Origin: Nocardioides panacis | GTDB lineage: Bacteria; Actinomycetota; Actinomycetes; Propionibacteriales; Nocardioidaceae | Length of the DNA stretch: 64,000 bases | Direction of reading: 5' to 3' | Assembly (NCBI RefSeq): GCF_019039255.1 | Contig: NZ_CP077062.1 | Coordinates: 2,728,001-2,792,000, forward strand | Shown: positions 20,240 to 29,180 of the stretch, in pieces | How positions within the stretch are numbered: position 1 is the first letter of the stretch | Layout of the letters: each line of letters starts with the position of its first letter | Made by a program: the position numbers and the translations under genes | The notes under the pieces: generated by a model | What the model was told of the DNA's origin: nothing | What the model saw: only the letters and a program-made list of their open reading frames with translations | The model's database searches: none

Positions 20240-20536
20240 TCAGTGCGCGGCGGGACGCCCGTCGTCCGCGTCGGCCGGCTGCTCCGTGGGCACGACGACC
20301 GGACGCAGGCGGGCCCACAGCAGGAACAGCGCGGCCACCACGGCCATCCCCAGGCCGGCATAGAGGTTGACGTTGACGCCGCCGGACTTGGCGAGCTCCG
20401 CCTCGCTGGGCCCGATGATCCCGGCGATGATGAGGACGACGCCGTAGATGCCGATCAGAGAGGCGATGAAGACGCGGATGTCGAAGGCGCCCGCCTTGTG
20501 CGGGGCCCCGGAGTCGTGGTCGTGCGTGCCGGACAT
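20240..20536 (-). CDS. Small two-helix membrane protein paired with the symporter gene
   Basis: The 98-residue product has a His/Asp-rich cytosolic start (MSGTHDHDSGAPHKAG), two hydrophobic helices (VFIASLIGIYGVVLIIAGIIG and LYAGLGMAVVAALFLLWARL) and a polar tail. I do not recognise the family. Its start lies 10 nt downstream of the symporter stop on the same strand, so the two are almost surely co-transcribed. It may be an accessory subunit of that transporter, as small partner proteins are known for some symporter families, but this is inference. Confidence 0.75.
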   Translation of the reverse strand: MSGTHDHDSGAPHKAGAFDIRVFIASLIGIYGVVLIIAGIIGPSEAELAKSGGVNVNLYAGLGMAVVAALFLLWARLRPVVVPTEQPADADDGRPAAH

Positions 20537-20546
20537 GGTGGCTCCC

Positions 20547-22241
20547 TTACCAGAAGACGATGTTGAGGATGATGACGAGGACCGCCGAGACCGCAGCGAG
20601 CTGCTTCGGCTTCTGCCACCAGGACAGCGACCCCTCGTTCGGGTCGTGGAAGTCGGACTTCGGGGTCAGCGAGTAGACGAGCCCGCGCAGCTCCGACTCC
20701 GGCTTGGGCGCCGTCACCAGGCTGACCAGGACGCTGACCACGATGTCGACGCCGAACGCCGCACCGGCGGCCGCGAAGCTCGCGCCCTGGCCCTGCAGGC
20801 CGATCGCGCCGATGGACATCGGGCCGAGCGCGTCCTTGCTGAGCACGCCGATCAGCACCGCGGCCAACGTGCCGCTGACCAGGCCGGTCCAGCCGGCCGT
20901 CGGGGTCATCCGCTTCCAGAACATGCCGAGGATGAAGGTGGCGAACAGCGGGGCGTTGAAGAACCCGAACAGCGTCTGCAGGTAGTCCATGATGTTCGAG
21001 TAGTTCGCCGCGAAGAACGCCGTGCCGATCGCGATCAGCGTCGCCGCGACCGTGGCCAGCCGCCCGATCCGCGTGTAGTAGTCGTCGGGCTTGTCCTTCT
21101 TCACGTAGGTCTGCCACAGGTCGTAGGAGAAGACCGTGTTGAAGGCCGAGATGTTCGCGGCCATGCCGGCCATGAACGACGCGAGGAGACCGGCGATCGC
21201 GACGCCCAGCATGCCGTTGGGCAGCAGGTCGCGCATCAGGTAGAGGATCGAGTTGTTGTAGTCGGGCGTCGCGCCCTTCGCCGGCGAGGACAGCTCGGTG
21301 ACGATGACGCCGGCGATCATGCCGGGCAGGATCACGATGAACGGGATGAACATCTTCGGGAAGGTGCCGATGATCGGCGCGCGCTGGGCGGCCGACATCG
21401 AGCTCGACGCCATGGCCCGCTGCACCTCGACGAAGTTCGTCGTCCAGTAGCCGAAGCTCAGCACGAAGCCGAGGCCGAACACGATGCCGACCACCGACCA
21501 GAACGGGCTGTCGATGCCGGTCAGGTTGGTGCCGGGCCACGAGTTCAGCCGCAGCGACGCGTCCGACATCTTGTTGATCTGGTCGGTGAGGCCGCTGTAG
21601 CCGCCCACCTTGTGCAGCCCGACCAGGGTCAGCGGCAGCAGCGCGGCGACGATCACGAAGAACTGCAGGACCTCGTTGTAGATCGCGGCGGACAGCCCGC
21701 CCAGGGCGGTGTAGGTGAGCACGACCGCGGCGGCGACGAGGAGCGCCACCCACAGCGGCCAGCCCAGCAGCACCTCGACGATCTTGGCCAGCAGGTAGAG
21801 GTTGATGCCCGCGATCAGCAGCTGCGCGAGCGCGAAGCTCAGCGCGTTGACCAGGTGCGCGGTCGGTCCGAACCGCCGGTTCATGAACTCGGGGACCGAG
21901 CGGACCTTCGAGCCGTAGTAGAACGGCATCATCACGACGCCGAGGAACAGCATCGCGGGCACCGCGCCGACCCAGAAGTAGTGCACCGTCGGCAGCCCGA
22001 AGCTCGCGCCGTTGGCGGACATGCCGATGATCTCGACCGCGCCGAGGTTCGCGGAGATGAAGGCCAGCCCGGTCACCCATGCCGGCAGCGAGCGCCCGGA
22101 GAGGAAGAAGTCGATGCTGCTGGACACCGACCGCTTCGCGAGGATGCCGATCCCCAGCACGAACACGAAGTAGGTGGCGATCAGGAGGTAGTCGACCCAG
22201 TTGGCGTCGAGTCGGAGCTGGGTATCCGCCGCAAGAATCAT
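20547..22241 (-). CDS. Sodium:solute symporter (SSS family, SGLT-like)
   Basis: The 564-residue protein has about 13-14 transmembrane helices and SSS family motifs: IDFFLSGRSLPAWVTGLAFISANLGAVEIIG near the N-terminus, ALGGLSAAIYNEVLQFF and a central SFGYWTTNFVEVQRAMAS. The fold matches sugar-type SGLT members, and a galE gene is transcribed divergently next door. A galactose or related sugar substrate is therefore possible but unproven. AGGAG four to five bases before the ATG at 22241 favours it over the ATG at 22253. Confidence 0.88.
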   Translation of the reverse strand: MILAADTQLRLDANWVDYLLIATYFVFVLGIGILAKRSVSSSIDFFLSGRSLPAWVTGLAFISANLGAVEIIGMSANGASFGLPTVHYFWVGAVPAMLFLGVVMMPFYYGSKVRSVPEFMNRRFGPTAHLVNALSFALAQLLIAGINLYLLAKIVEVLLGWPLWVALLVAAAVVLTYTALGGLSAAIYNEVLQFFVIVAALLPLTLVGLHKVGGYSGLTDQINKMSDASLRLNSWPGTNLTGIDSPFWSVVGIVFGLGFVLSFGYWTTNFVEVQRAMASSSMSAAQRAPIIGTFPKMFIPFIVILPGMIAGVIVTELSSPAKGATPDYNNSILYLMRDLLPNGMLGVAIAGLLASFMAGMAANISAFNTVFSYDLWQTYVKKDKPDDYYTRIGRLATVAATLIAIGTAFFAANYSNIMDYLQTLFGFFNAPLFATFILGMFWKRMTPTAGWTGLVSGTLAAVLIGVLSKDALGPMSIGAIGLQGQGASFAAAGAAFGVDIVVSVLVSLVTAPKPESELRGLVYSLTPKSDFHDPNEGSLSWWQKPKQLAAVSAVLVIILNIVFW

Positions 22242-22399
22242 GGGTCTCCTCATTTCCGGACTGAACCGACAGCACGGTACTCCCCCGTACGTGTACTTCC
22301 CATGCGCCCCTCTGTGCGCGGGTCGTGTCGCTCCGGGCCGCGGTCCGGAGCGGCTAGGGTCGGCTGCTGACGAGACGCTCGCGGGAGAGGTGGACGCAG

Positions 22400-23368
22400 A
22401 TGTCCTGGTTGGTGACGGGCGGTGCCGGCTACATCGGCGCCCACGTGGTGCGGGCCTTCGCGGAGCAGGGCCTGACCTCGGTCGTCCTCGACGACCTGTC
22501 CAGCGGGCACCGCGGCTTCGTGCCCGAGGGCGTGCCGTTCGTGCAGGGCAGCATCCTCGACACCGGCCTGGTCGCCGCGACCCTGCGCGAGCACGCCGTC
22601 GAGGGCGTGGTGCACGTCGCCGGCTTCAAGTACGCCGGGGTCTCGGTCCAGAGGCCGCTGCACACCTACGACCAGAACGTCACCGGCACCGTCAGCGTGC
22701 TGCGCGCGATGGCCGACGCCGGCGTCGACAAGGTGGTGTTCTCCTCCAGCGCCGCGACGTACGGCACCCCGGACGTGGACACCGTCACCGAGCGCACCCC
22801 GACGAACCCGGAGTCGCCGTACGGCGAGTCCAAGCTGATCGGCGAGTGGCTGCTGCGCGACCAGGCCACCGCGGCGGGGCTGCGGCACACCTCGGTGCGC
22901 TACTTCAACGTGGTGGGCTCGGGGACCGACGAGGTCTACGACACCAGCCCGCACAACCTGTTCCCGCTGGTGATCGAGGCGCTCCTCGAGGGCCGCACGC
23001 CCCGGATCAACGGCGACGACTACGCCACCCCCGACGGCACCTGCGTGCGCGACTACGTGCACGTCGCCGACCTGGCGGTCTCCCACGTCGCCGCCGCCCA
23101 GGCACTGCTGGCCGGTACGTCGCTGGAGCCGGTCTACAACCTCGGCAGCGGCGACGGGCTGTCCGTCCGGCAGATCATGGACGCCATGGCCCGGGTCACC
23201 GGCGTGGACTTCACGCCCGAGGTGCACCCCCGCCGTCCGGGCGACCCGGACCGGATCGTCGCCTCCGGCGAGCTCGCGGCCCGCGACCTCGACTGGCGGA
23301 TGCGGCACACCGTCGACGACATGGTCGCCAGCGCCTGGCGGGCCCGCCGGGCCGCGCACGCCGGCTGA
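22400..23368 (+). CDS. galE: UDP-glucose 4-epimerase
   Basis: GalE interconverts UDP-glucose and UDP-galactose. The 322-residue extended SDR has TGGAGYIG at the NAD site, FSSSAATYG with the catalytic serine, SPYGESK with the Tyr-Lys pair, and RYFNVVGS. The C-terminal substrate segment (DGTCVRDYVHVADLAVSHVAA, YNLGSGDGLSV) is typical of GalE. A TAGGGT -10-like box is at 22355-22360 and a purine-rich tract precedes the ATG. It is divergent from the symporter gene, and an SDR gene follows 38 nt downstream. Confidence 0.93.
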   Translation: MSWLVTGGAGYIGAHVVRAFAEQGLTSVVLDDLSSGHRGFVPEGVPFVQGSILDTGLVAATLREHAVEGVVHVAGFKYAGVSVQRPLHTYDQNVTGTVSVLRAMADAGVDKVVFSSSAATYGTPDVDTVTERTPTNPESPYGESKLIGEWLLRDQATAAGLRHTSVRYFNVVGSGTDEVYDTSPHNLFPLVIEALLEGRTPRINGDDYATPDGTCVRDYVHVADLAVSHVAAAQALLAGTSLEPVYNLGSGDGLSVRQIMDAMARVTGVDFTPEVHPRRPGDPDRIVASGELAARDLDWRMRHTVDDMVASAWRARRAAHAG

Positions 23369-23406
23369 CCCGCACCTCCTCCGCCCCTCCTGCGAAAGGC
23401 TCACCC

Positions 23407-24168
23407 ATGACCGTGCTCGACCTGTTCCGTCTCGACGGCAAGGTGGCGATCGTGACCGGCGCCTCCTCCGGCCTCGGCGTCGCGTTCGCCCAGGCCCTGG
23501 CCGAGGCCGGCGCCGACGTGGTGCTCGGCGCCCGCCGGGTCGAGAAGCTCGAGGAGACCCGCGCGCTCGTCGAGGCCACGGGGCGCCGGGCGCTGGCCGT
23601 GCAGACCGACGTCGCCGACCCGGACGCGTGCACCGCGCTGGTCGAGGCGGCGATGCAGGAGTTCGGCCGGGTCGACGTGCTGGTCAACAACGCCGGGATC
23701 GGGACCGCCGTACCCGCCACCCGGGAGACGCCCGAGCAGTTCCGCCAGGTCGTCGACGTGAACCTCAACGGCTGCTACTGGATGGCGCAGGCGTGCGGCC
23801 GGGTGATGCAGCCGGGTTCCAGCATCGTGAACATCAGCAGCGTGCTCGGCCTGACGACCGGGGGCCTGCCCCAGGCGGCGTACTCCGCGACCAAGGCCGG
23901 GCTGATCGGCCTGACCAGAGACCTGGCCCAGCAGTGGACCGGGCGCAAGGGGATCCGGGTCAACGCCCTGGCCCCGGGGTTCTTCGCCTCGGAGATGACC
24001 GACACCTACCCCGAGGGGTACCTCGACCAGGCGATCGGCCGGGTGCCGGCCGGCCGCAAGGGCGAGGGTGTCGAGCTCGCCGCGGCCCTGGTCTTCCTGG
24101 CCAGCGACGCCGGCGGCTACGTCACCGGCCAGACGCTCGCGGTCGACGGCGGGATGACGATCGCCTAG
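23407..24168 (+). CDS. Short-chain dehydrogenase/reductase
   Basis: The 253-residue classical SDR shows TGASSGLG at the cofactor site, NNAG, the catalytic serine in NISSVLGL, YSATK as the Tyr-Lys pair and the C-terminal QTLAVDGGMTIA. The GARR after the second strand suggests NADP(H). The substrate is unknown; similar proteins are annotated as gluconate 5-dehydrogenase or 3-oxoacyl-ACP reductase homologs. AAAGG lies before the ATG. It is probably in one transcript with galE. Confidence 0.9.
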   Translation: MTVLDLFRLDGKVAIVTGASSGLGVAFAQALAEAGADVVLGARRVEKLEETRALVEATGRRALAVQTDVADPDACTALVEAAMQEFGRVDVLVNNAGIGTAVPATRETPEQFRQVVDVNLNGCYWMAQACGRVMQPGSSIVNISSVLGLTTGGLPQAAYSATKAGLIGLTRDLAQQWTGRKGIRVNALAPGFFASEMTDTYPEGYLDQAIGRVPAGRKGEGVELAAALVFLASDAGGYVTGQTLAVDGGMTIA

Positions 24169-24227
24169 CGCGCGCCCGGCTCGCCTGGGCCGTGCCCGGT
24201 CTTGGCCGGCGGTGGGATGATGAGGGC

Positions 24228-24737
24228 ATGAGCAGCCAGCAGAACATGCGCGCCCTCAAGTCCGGGCTCACCCTCGAGTACCCGCAGTCCCTGGGGGTCT
24301 ACGACAAGTACGAGCAGGCCCAGAGGTCGGTGGACTTCCTCTCCGACCACGAGTTCCCGGTCGAGAACTGCATGATCGTGGGCACCGAGCTCAAGCAGGT
24401 CGAGCGGGTCACCGGACGCCTGACCACCGGACGCGTCGCCCTGGGCGGTCTCCTGTCCGGCGTCTGGATGGGCCTGTTCATCGGCCTGATCTTCTCGTTC
24501 TTCGGCACCGGCGGGGCCACGGCGATCATCCTCTCGACGGTGGCCTTCGGCGCGCTGTTCGGCGTGATCTGGGCACTCGTCGGGTACGCCGCGACGCGGG
24601 GTCACCGTGACTTCAGCTCCGTGAGCCGGATCGTGGCCACCCGCTACGAGGTGCTCGTCGAGCACAAGCACGCCGCCGCGGCCCGCGAGCTCCTCGCCCA
24701 GCTCCCGGGCCACACGGCGTCGCAGCAGCAGTTCTAG
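24228..24737 (+). CDS. General-stress-protein (17M-like domain) membrane protein
   Basis: The 169-residue protein opens with a YflT/GSP17M-like domain (YPQSLGVYDKYEQAQRSVDFLSDHEFPVENCMIVG). A glycine-rich double helix follows (ALGGLLSGVWMGLFIGLIFSFFG and AIILSTVAFGALFGVIWALVGYAATRG), then a cytosolic tail RYEVLVEHKHAAAARELLAQL. The family is widespread in actinobacteria and linked by name to general stress, but its biochemical role is unknown. The end meets the opposing SRPBCC gene within one or two bases. Confidence 0.8.
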   Translation: MSSQQNMRALKSGLTLEYPQSLGVYDKYEQAQRSVDFLSDHEFPVENCMIVGTELKQVERVTGRLTTGRVALGGLLSGVWMGLFIGLIFSFFGTGGATAIILSTVAFGALFGVIWALVGYAATRGHRDFSSVSRIVATRYEVLVEHKHAAAARELLAQLPGHTASQQQF

Positions 24738-24738
24738 G

Positions 24739-25207
24739 TCAGCTGCCGCTCTCCACCTCGGCCAGCCGGCCGAGGCTCTGCTCCAGGTCGGACTTGCTGA
24801 CCAGGGGGGAACTTGATCTTCGCCAGCAGGTCGGGATCGGTCACCTTGCTCCAGTCGTAGGTGAGCGACACCTGCGTGCTGCCCGACCCGTCGGGCTGGA
24901 GCTCCCAGAGCCACTCCCAGCCGGGCGGCTCGGCGCCCGCCGGTGCGGTCTTCCAGCCGATCATCTTGTCGTGGTCGAAGGCGCTGACGAAGTTGTCGGT
25001 CTGGTACTCGCCGCCCATGTGGTCACCGGTCATGTTCATGGTGAACTTCTGGCCGACCCGCTCCAGCCGGTCGCCGTGGTGCAGTCCGCGCATGAAGCCC
25101 GAACCGTCGAGATCGGTGTGCCGGTGCGGGTTCGACAGCACGTCGAAGATCTCCTTCGCCGAGGCCGGGATCTCCCGCTGGACAGTGATCGAGTTGTCGT
25201 TGCTCAT
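24739..25207 (-). CDS. SRPBCC (START/polyketide-cyclase-like) protein, frameshifted near its end
   Basis: The product starts MSNDNSITVQREIPASAKEIFDVLSNPHRHTDLDGSGFMRG and has the ligand-pocket pattern of small SRPBCC proteins (GWEWLWELQPDGSGSTQVSLTYDWS). The uncorrected frame ends at 24734 in a random-looking tail after KIKFPPGQQ. Removing one base from the G6 run at 24804-24809 gives KIKFPLVSKSDLEQSLGRLAEVESGS and a stop at 24739. This is the usual ending of the family (SLxRLAE), with about 155 residues in all. The ligand is unknown. Confidence 0.8.
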
Positions 25208-25259
25208 GTCCTACCGCTACCCGCTCGGGCGCACGCCACACCCGTCCGGCCCGGGACGG

Positions 25260-25293
25260 GAGAAGGCCGGCCCCTGGGGGAACCGGCCTTCTC
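25260..25293 (-). terminator. Terminator of the tRNA-Ala gene
   Basis: GAGAAGGCCGG (25260-25270) and CCGGCCTTCTC (25283-25293) form a perfect 11-bp stem just downstream of the tRNA 3' end on the - strand. It may also serve as the upstream insulator of the SRPBCC gene. Confidence 0.75.
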
Positions 25294-25299
25294 GTCCTC

Positions 25300-25375
<76 letters not shown>

Positions 25376-25468
25376 GCCGCCCCGAAACTGCCAGGGCAAC
25401 TCGGGAATCTTAGCCAACGCGGGTGGCGGATGCGAAATCGGGTCGCGACCCGGCGCGTGCCGCGGGCG

Positions 25469-26120
25469 TCACAGGTCGGTGAGGCCGCCGCCGGCCGGTC
25501 CCGCGGCCTGCTGGTTGTAGGCCTCCAGCCGCAGCCGGGCACCCGGTGAGGCCTCCGCGACCGTCACCCAGCCGCAGTTGTCGACGCCGCGCAGGGTGGC
25601 GGCGAGGTCGGCCGGCCACCCGAGCAGCCCGAGCAGGCCGACCTTGAGGCAGGCGCCGTGGGTGACCACGATCCCGGTCTCCCCCGGGTCGAGCGCCGCC
25701 AGGCACTCGCTCAGGGCGGGCACCATCCGGGCCACGACCTCGGTGTCCCCCCTCGGCGCCCTCGACCGGGTGCAGCCGGTCGCCACGCACCCAGGAGTCG
25801 TGCGCGACCGGGAAGGTCTCGGCGAACTCGGCCATCGTCATGCCCTGGCGGGCGCCGACGTCGAACTCGCGCAGCCGCTGGTCGGTCTTCGCGTCCAGCC
25901 CGGTCGCCTGCTCGACGTACCCGCAGGTCTGCCGGGCGCGGGCCAGGTCGGAGGTCCACAGCGCGGCCGGCCCCAGCCCCGCGAGGTACGTCGCGGCCGC
26001 GGCCGCTTGGGCGTGGCCGAGGTCGTCGAGCTCGATGTCGGCGTGTCCCTGGGCGCGACCCGACTCGTTCCAGGCGGTCCGGCCGTGCCGGAGGAGGACC
26101 AGGCGTCGACCCTGCGTCAC
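25469..26120 (-). CDS. Histidine phosphatase family protein (frameshifted in this sequence)
   Basis: The N-terminal part has the phosphohistidine motif LVLLRHGRTAWNESGRAQGHADIELDDLG, and the second half has the partner histidine in IVVTHGACLKVG. The two parts lie in different frames. Removing one base from the C6 run at 25747-25752 joins them as HPVEGAEGDTEVVARMVPAL and gives about 216 residues. The GTG at 26120 overlaps the rsfS stop as GTGA. In actinobacteria the gene after rsfS is often a phosphoglycerate-mutase-like phosphatase; the substrate is unknown. Confidence 0.88.
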
Positions 26121-26497
26121 TGGCCCCGGCCGGAGGTGACGGTGTCCGGCAGCGCGATCAGCGGGCAGTCGCGCCAGAGCCGCTCGAGGGCGTAGAACGA
26201 CCGCTCCTCCTCGTGCTGGACGTGCACGACGATGTCGGCGTAGTCGATGAGCACCCAGCGGCCGTCGCGCTCGCCCTCCCGGCGGACCGGCTTGGCGCCG
26301 ATCTCGCGGAGCGCGTCCTCGATCGCGTCGACGATCGACTTGACCTGCCGGTCGTTGGCGGCCGAGGCCAGCAGGAAGGCGTCGGTGATGACGAGCTGCT
26401 CGGAGACGTCGAAGGCCATGATGTTCTCGGCCTGCTTGTCCGAGGCTGCCTGGGCCGCGGTGCGGACCCACTCGAGGGCACGGTCTGTTGCGGTCAT
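26117..26497 (-). CDS. rsfS: Ribosome silencing factor RsfS
   Basis: RsfS binds ribosomal protein L14 and blocks subunit joining when nutrients are low. The 126-residue protein shows the family core [37 protein letters not shown] and the C-terminal [28 protein letters not shown]. The ATG at 26497 overlaps the nadD stop as ATGA, and the stop overlaps the phosphatase start, so three genes are translationally coupled. Confidence 0.95.
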   Translation of the reverse strand: MTATDRALEWVRTAAQAASDKQAENIMAFDVSEQLVITDAFLLASAANDRQVKSIVDAIEDALREIGAKPVRREGERDGRWVLIDYADIVVHVQHEEERSFYALERLWRDCPLIALPDTVTSGRGQ

Positions 26498-27153
26498 GAT
26501 GCGGGTGGTCCTAGCTTCGAGGTGGGTGGAGCAGAGGTGTAGAGGGCGTACTTGGTGATGTACTGCACGACCCCGTCCGGCACGAGGTACCAGACCGGTT
26601 CGCCCTTCATGGTGCGCGCCCGGCAGTCCGTCGACGAGATCGCCAGGGCCGGGATCTCCAGGATGGTGACCTTGTCGGCCGGCATCCCGCTCAGCGTGGA
26701 GCGGTCCAGCGTGAACCCCGGCCGGGTGCAGCCGACGAAGTGCGCGAGGTCGAACAGCTCGTCCGCGTCGCGCCAGGTGAAGATGTCGCCGAGGGCGTCG
26801 GCCCCGGTGATGAAGTACAGGTCGGCGTCCGGGAGCTCCTTGCGCAGGTCCCGCAGCGTGTCGATCGTGTACGTCGGACCCTGCCGGTCGATGTCCACGC
26901 GGGACACCCAGAAGCGCGGGTTCGACGCGGTGGCGATCACCGTCATCAGGTAGCGGTCCTCGGCCGGCGACACCTGCCGGGACTGCTTCTGCCAGGGCTG
27001 CCCGGTGGGCACGAAGACGACCTCGTCGAGGTCGAAGAACGACTGCACCTCGCTGGCCGCGACCAGGTGGCCGTGGTGGATGGGGTCGAAGGTGCCGCCC
27101 ATCACGCCCACGCGCCGGCGGGGACGCTCCCCCGTGGTGTCGGCGTCAGTCAC
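26494..27153 (-). CDS. nadD: Nicotinate-nucleotide adenylyltransferase
   Basis: NadD makes deamido-NAD from nicotinate mononucleotide and ATP. The 219-residue protein has the nucleotidyltransferase motif [20 protein letters not shown] and a second conserved element, [14 protein letters not shown] (ISSTxIR-like). The internal [21 protein letters not shown] is typical of NadD. The N-terminus carries a short extra arm ([14 protein letters not shown]). The gene directly precedes rsfS, as in most actinobacteria. Confidence 0.95.
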   Translation of the reverse strand: MTDADTTGERPRRRVGVMGGTFDPIHHGHLVAASEVQSFFDLDEVVFVPTGQPWQKQSRQVSPAEDRYLMTVIATASNPRFWVSRVDIDRQGPTYTIDTLRDLRKELPDADLYFITGADALGDIFTWRDADELFDLAHFVGCTRPGFTLDRSTLSGMPADKVTILEIPALAISSTDCRARTMKGEPVWYLVPDGVVQYITKYALYTSAPPTSKLGPPAS

Positions 27154-27174
27154 GCGTCATCGTCGTCAGCAACG

Positions 27175-27321
27175 TCAGGAGTGGTCGCGGCCGCCGCCGA
27201 AGGCGAGCAGCCCGCCCAGCAGGGCCAGGAGGAGCACGAACACGCCGACGCCGACGAGCCAGGGGTTGATGCCTGCCCCGGCTTCGGTGGCGGCGAGGGC
27301 GACGAGGGGCGTGAGCGACAT
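27175..27321 (-). CDS. Small single-helix membrane protein
   Basis: The 48-residue product MSLTPLVALAATEAGAGINP... has one strong hydrophobic helix (WLVGVGVFVLLLALLGGLLAFGGG) and a charged end GRDHS. I do not recognise a family. It lies 21 nt upstream of nadD and 32 nt after the CDP-alcohol transferase on the same strand, which supports it as a real gene of this operon. Function unknown. Confidence 0.6.
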   Translation of the reverse strand: MSLTPLVALAATEAGAGINPWLVGVGVFVLLLALLGGLLAFGGGRDHS

Positions 27322-27353
27322 GGACCGAACTCTACCGTGCCGCCGGGGCGCGG

Positions 27354-27974
27354 CTAGCGCGGTGGGACCGGCAGCCCGATCCGGCCGAGCCGGACCAGCG
27401 AGACGCTCTTCATCACCAGCAGCGCGGTCGCGATGACCGCCCCGAGCCAGACCCAGCCGGTGACCAGCAGCAGCACCGCGAACAGCGAGGAGTTCACCGC
27501 CTTGCCGGGCTTGGACCAGTTCCACAGCCACAGCGGACGGTCGATCACGTAGAAGTAGTTCGGGCTGCGCACCGGCCAGGCCAGGAAGGCCAGCGACAGG
27601 AAGCAGTCGACGACCATGAACTCCGCGAGGTAGATGAACACGGGTACGGCGAACTCCGGCTGCAGCCACACCAGGCCGATGTAGAACGCCGCGGCGCAGA
27701 ACCGGTCGGACAGGATGTCGAGCACCGCGCCGATCCGGGTCTCGCAGCCCCGGATCCGGGCGACGAACCCGTCCAGGCTGTCCCCCGCCCAGTAGACGAC
27801 CAGCGCCACCACCAGCAGGGTGAGGCTGCCCTGCTGGGCCGCCAGCCCGGAGAGCACGACGGAGATCGCGGTTCGGACGAAGGTGATGACCGTGGCGGAG
27901 GTGCCCACCCGCTCCTGGCCGGGGTCGGTCCAGACATCCAGGGTGGACGGGTCGACGTCCGCAGCCACTGCCAT
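27354..27974 (-). CDS. CDP-alcohol phosphatidyltransferase family protein
   Basis: The 206-residue integral membrane protein has the catalytic signature DG(x2)AR(x8)G(x3)D(x3)D as DGFVARIRGCETRIGAVLDILSD, with about six hydrophobic helices. The family moves a phosphatidyl group from CDP-diacylglycerol to an alcohol (glycerol phosphate, inositol phosphate and others). The acceptor cannot be told from the motif. The start is the ATG at 27974, 9 nt after the upstream HTH_42 gene. Confidence 0.85.
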   Translation of the reverse strand: MAVAADVDPSTLDVWTDPGQERVGTSATVITFVRTAISVVLSGLAAQQGSLTLLVVALVVYWAGDSLDGFVARIRGCETRIGAVLDILSDRFCAAAFYIGLVWLQPEFAVPVFIYLAEFMVVDCFLSLAFLAWPVRSPNYFYVIDRPLWLWNWSKPGKAVNSSLFAVLLLVTGWVWLGAVIATALLVMKSVSLVRLGRIGLPVPPR

Positions 27975-27983
27975 GCCGGGAGC

Positions 27984-29180
27984 CTAGTCTCCGGGGCCCG
28001 GTGCATCGCGCAGGAGGGCGGTGGACAGGGGGCTGGGGAACCGGACGGTGAACCGGGTGTCCCCCAGCAGGGCGGCCAGGTCGGCTGCCCGGGCCAAGAC
28101 CTCGGCGCGCCGCTCGGCGCCGACGTCGACCAGCAGCCGGGTCCGGACCTCGCCGTCCGGGGCCTGCACCCAGCCGCCGACGACCTGCCCGTCGACCCAC
28201 ACCGTCGGGCCGGCGTTGCCCATCCGGTCGAACGTCTCGGCGCAGGCGTCGGGGAGGTACCAGCCGCGCTCCTTCCAGCCCATCGTGGTCGGGTCGAGCC
28301 CCGGCAGCAGCGCCACCCACGGCTCGACCGGCCCGACCGGCTCCTCGTCCCCGGCCGCGACGAACGCCGGCCCGCCGTCGACGAGCACCTCCACCGCCCC
28401 CGCGTCGGCGAGGGCGGCCTTCGTGGTCGCCACCGTCCAGCCGGTCCACCACTGCAGGTCGGCGGCGGTGGCCGGGCCGAACGCCCGCAGCCAGCGCGAC
28501 GCCAGCCCCTCGGCGGCCTCCCGCTCGGTCAGGTCGGCCAGTCCCCCGTCGAGCCAGGAGTCCATCGCGGCGTAGGTGTAGGCCCCGTTGATCCAGGTCC
28601 CGGTCGGCCGGGTGCGGACGATCTGGCCCTCGAACCCGAGGTTCAGCAGCACCCGGGTGTGCGCCGAGACCGACGCCGACCACCTCTTCCCGGGCGCCAT
28701 CACGATCTTGCGGGTCAGCGCCGGCACCTTGGTGCCCAGCGACCGGGCGGTCAGCGGGCCGTGCTGGTGCAGGGCGTCGAGCACCTGCCGGCGGGCGTCG
28801 GCGAGCCACGCGTCCGGGTCCTCGACCCCGTTCTGGGCGAGCAGCTTCGCGGTCCGCCGGTGCTCGGGACCGACGAGCCTGCGGGTCGCGGCCGCGTGCA
28901 TGAGGCGTACGACGTCCGGGCGGGCCACCCACAGCGTGCGGCGCATCGCGTGGTGGCGCACGACGGCGCGGTCGACGTACAGCGCCCGCTCGACGGCCTC
29001 GACCGACGGGTGCACCATCCGCTGCATCGCGGACAGGTGCACGGTCACCGGGTCGGTCGAGTGCAGCGCGACCACGGCGTCGGCGATCGCCGCCACGTCG
29101 TCGGTGCGCCGCGACGGGAGCAGCAGGTGCCGGCGCGCGAGCCGGGCCCGTCGCTCGTCGGTGCCGATCCGGCGCGGCAT
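27984..29180 (-). CDS. Winged-helix DNA-binding (HTH_42, AlkZ-superfamily) protein
   Basis: The 398-residue protein has the layout of the HTH_42 superfamily: an N-terminal helical segment, tandem winged helices (RTLWVARPDVVRLMHAAATRR) and a C-terminal beta domain (VALLPGLDPTTMGWKERGWYL). Some members are DNA glycosylases that excise bulky or crosslinking alkyl adducts with a QxQ motif. Here the matching N-terminal position reads ALHSTDP, so glycosylase activity cannot be assumed. The ATG directly abuts the proA stop with no gap. Confidence 0.82.
   Translation of the reverse strand: MPRRIGTDERRARLARRHLLLPSRRTDDVAAIADAVVALHSTDPVTVHLSAMQRMVHPSVEAVERALYVDRAVVRHHAMRRTLWVARPDVVRLMHAAATRRLVGPEHRRTAKLLAQNGVEDPDAWLADARRQVLDALHQHGPLTARSLGTKVPALTRKIVMAPGKRWSASVSAHTRVLLNLGFEGQIVRTRPTGTWINGAYTYAAMDSWLDGGLADLTEREAAEGLASRWLRAFGPATAADLQWWTGWTVATTKAALADAGAVEVLVDGGPAFVAAGDEEPVGPVEPWVALLPGLDPTTMGWKERGWYLPDACAETFDRMGNAGPTVWVDGQVVGGWVQAPDGEVRTRLLVDVGAERRAEVLARAADLAALLGDTRFTVRFPSPLSTALLRDAPGPGD

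Noticed and set aside
20448-22370. 640-codon + frame over the symporter
   Set aside because: It is a charged, Arg/Asp/His-rich antisense shadow of a clear membrane transporter.
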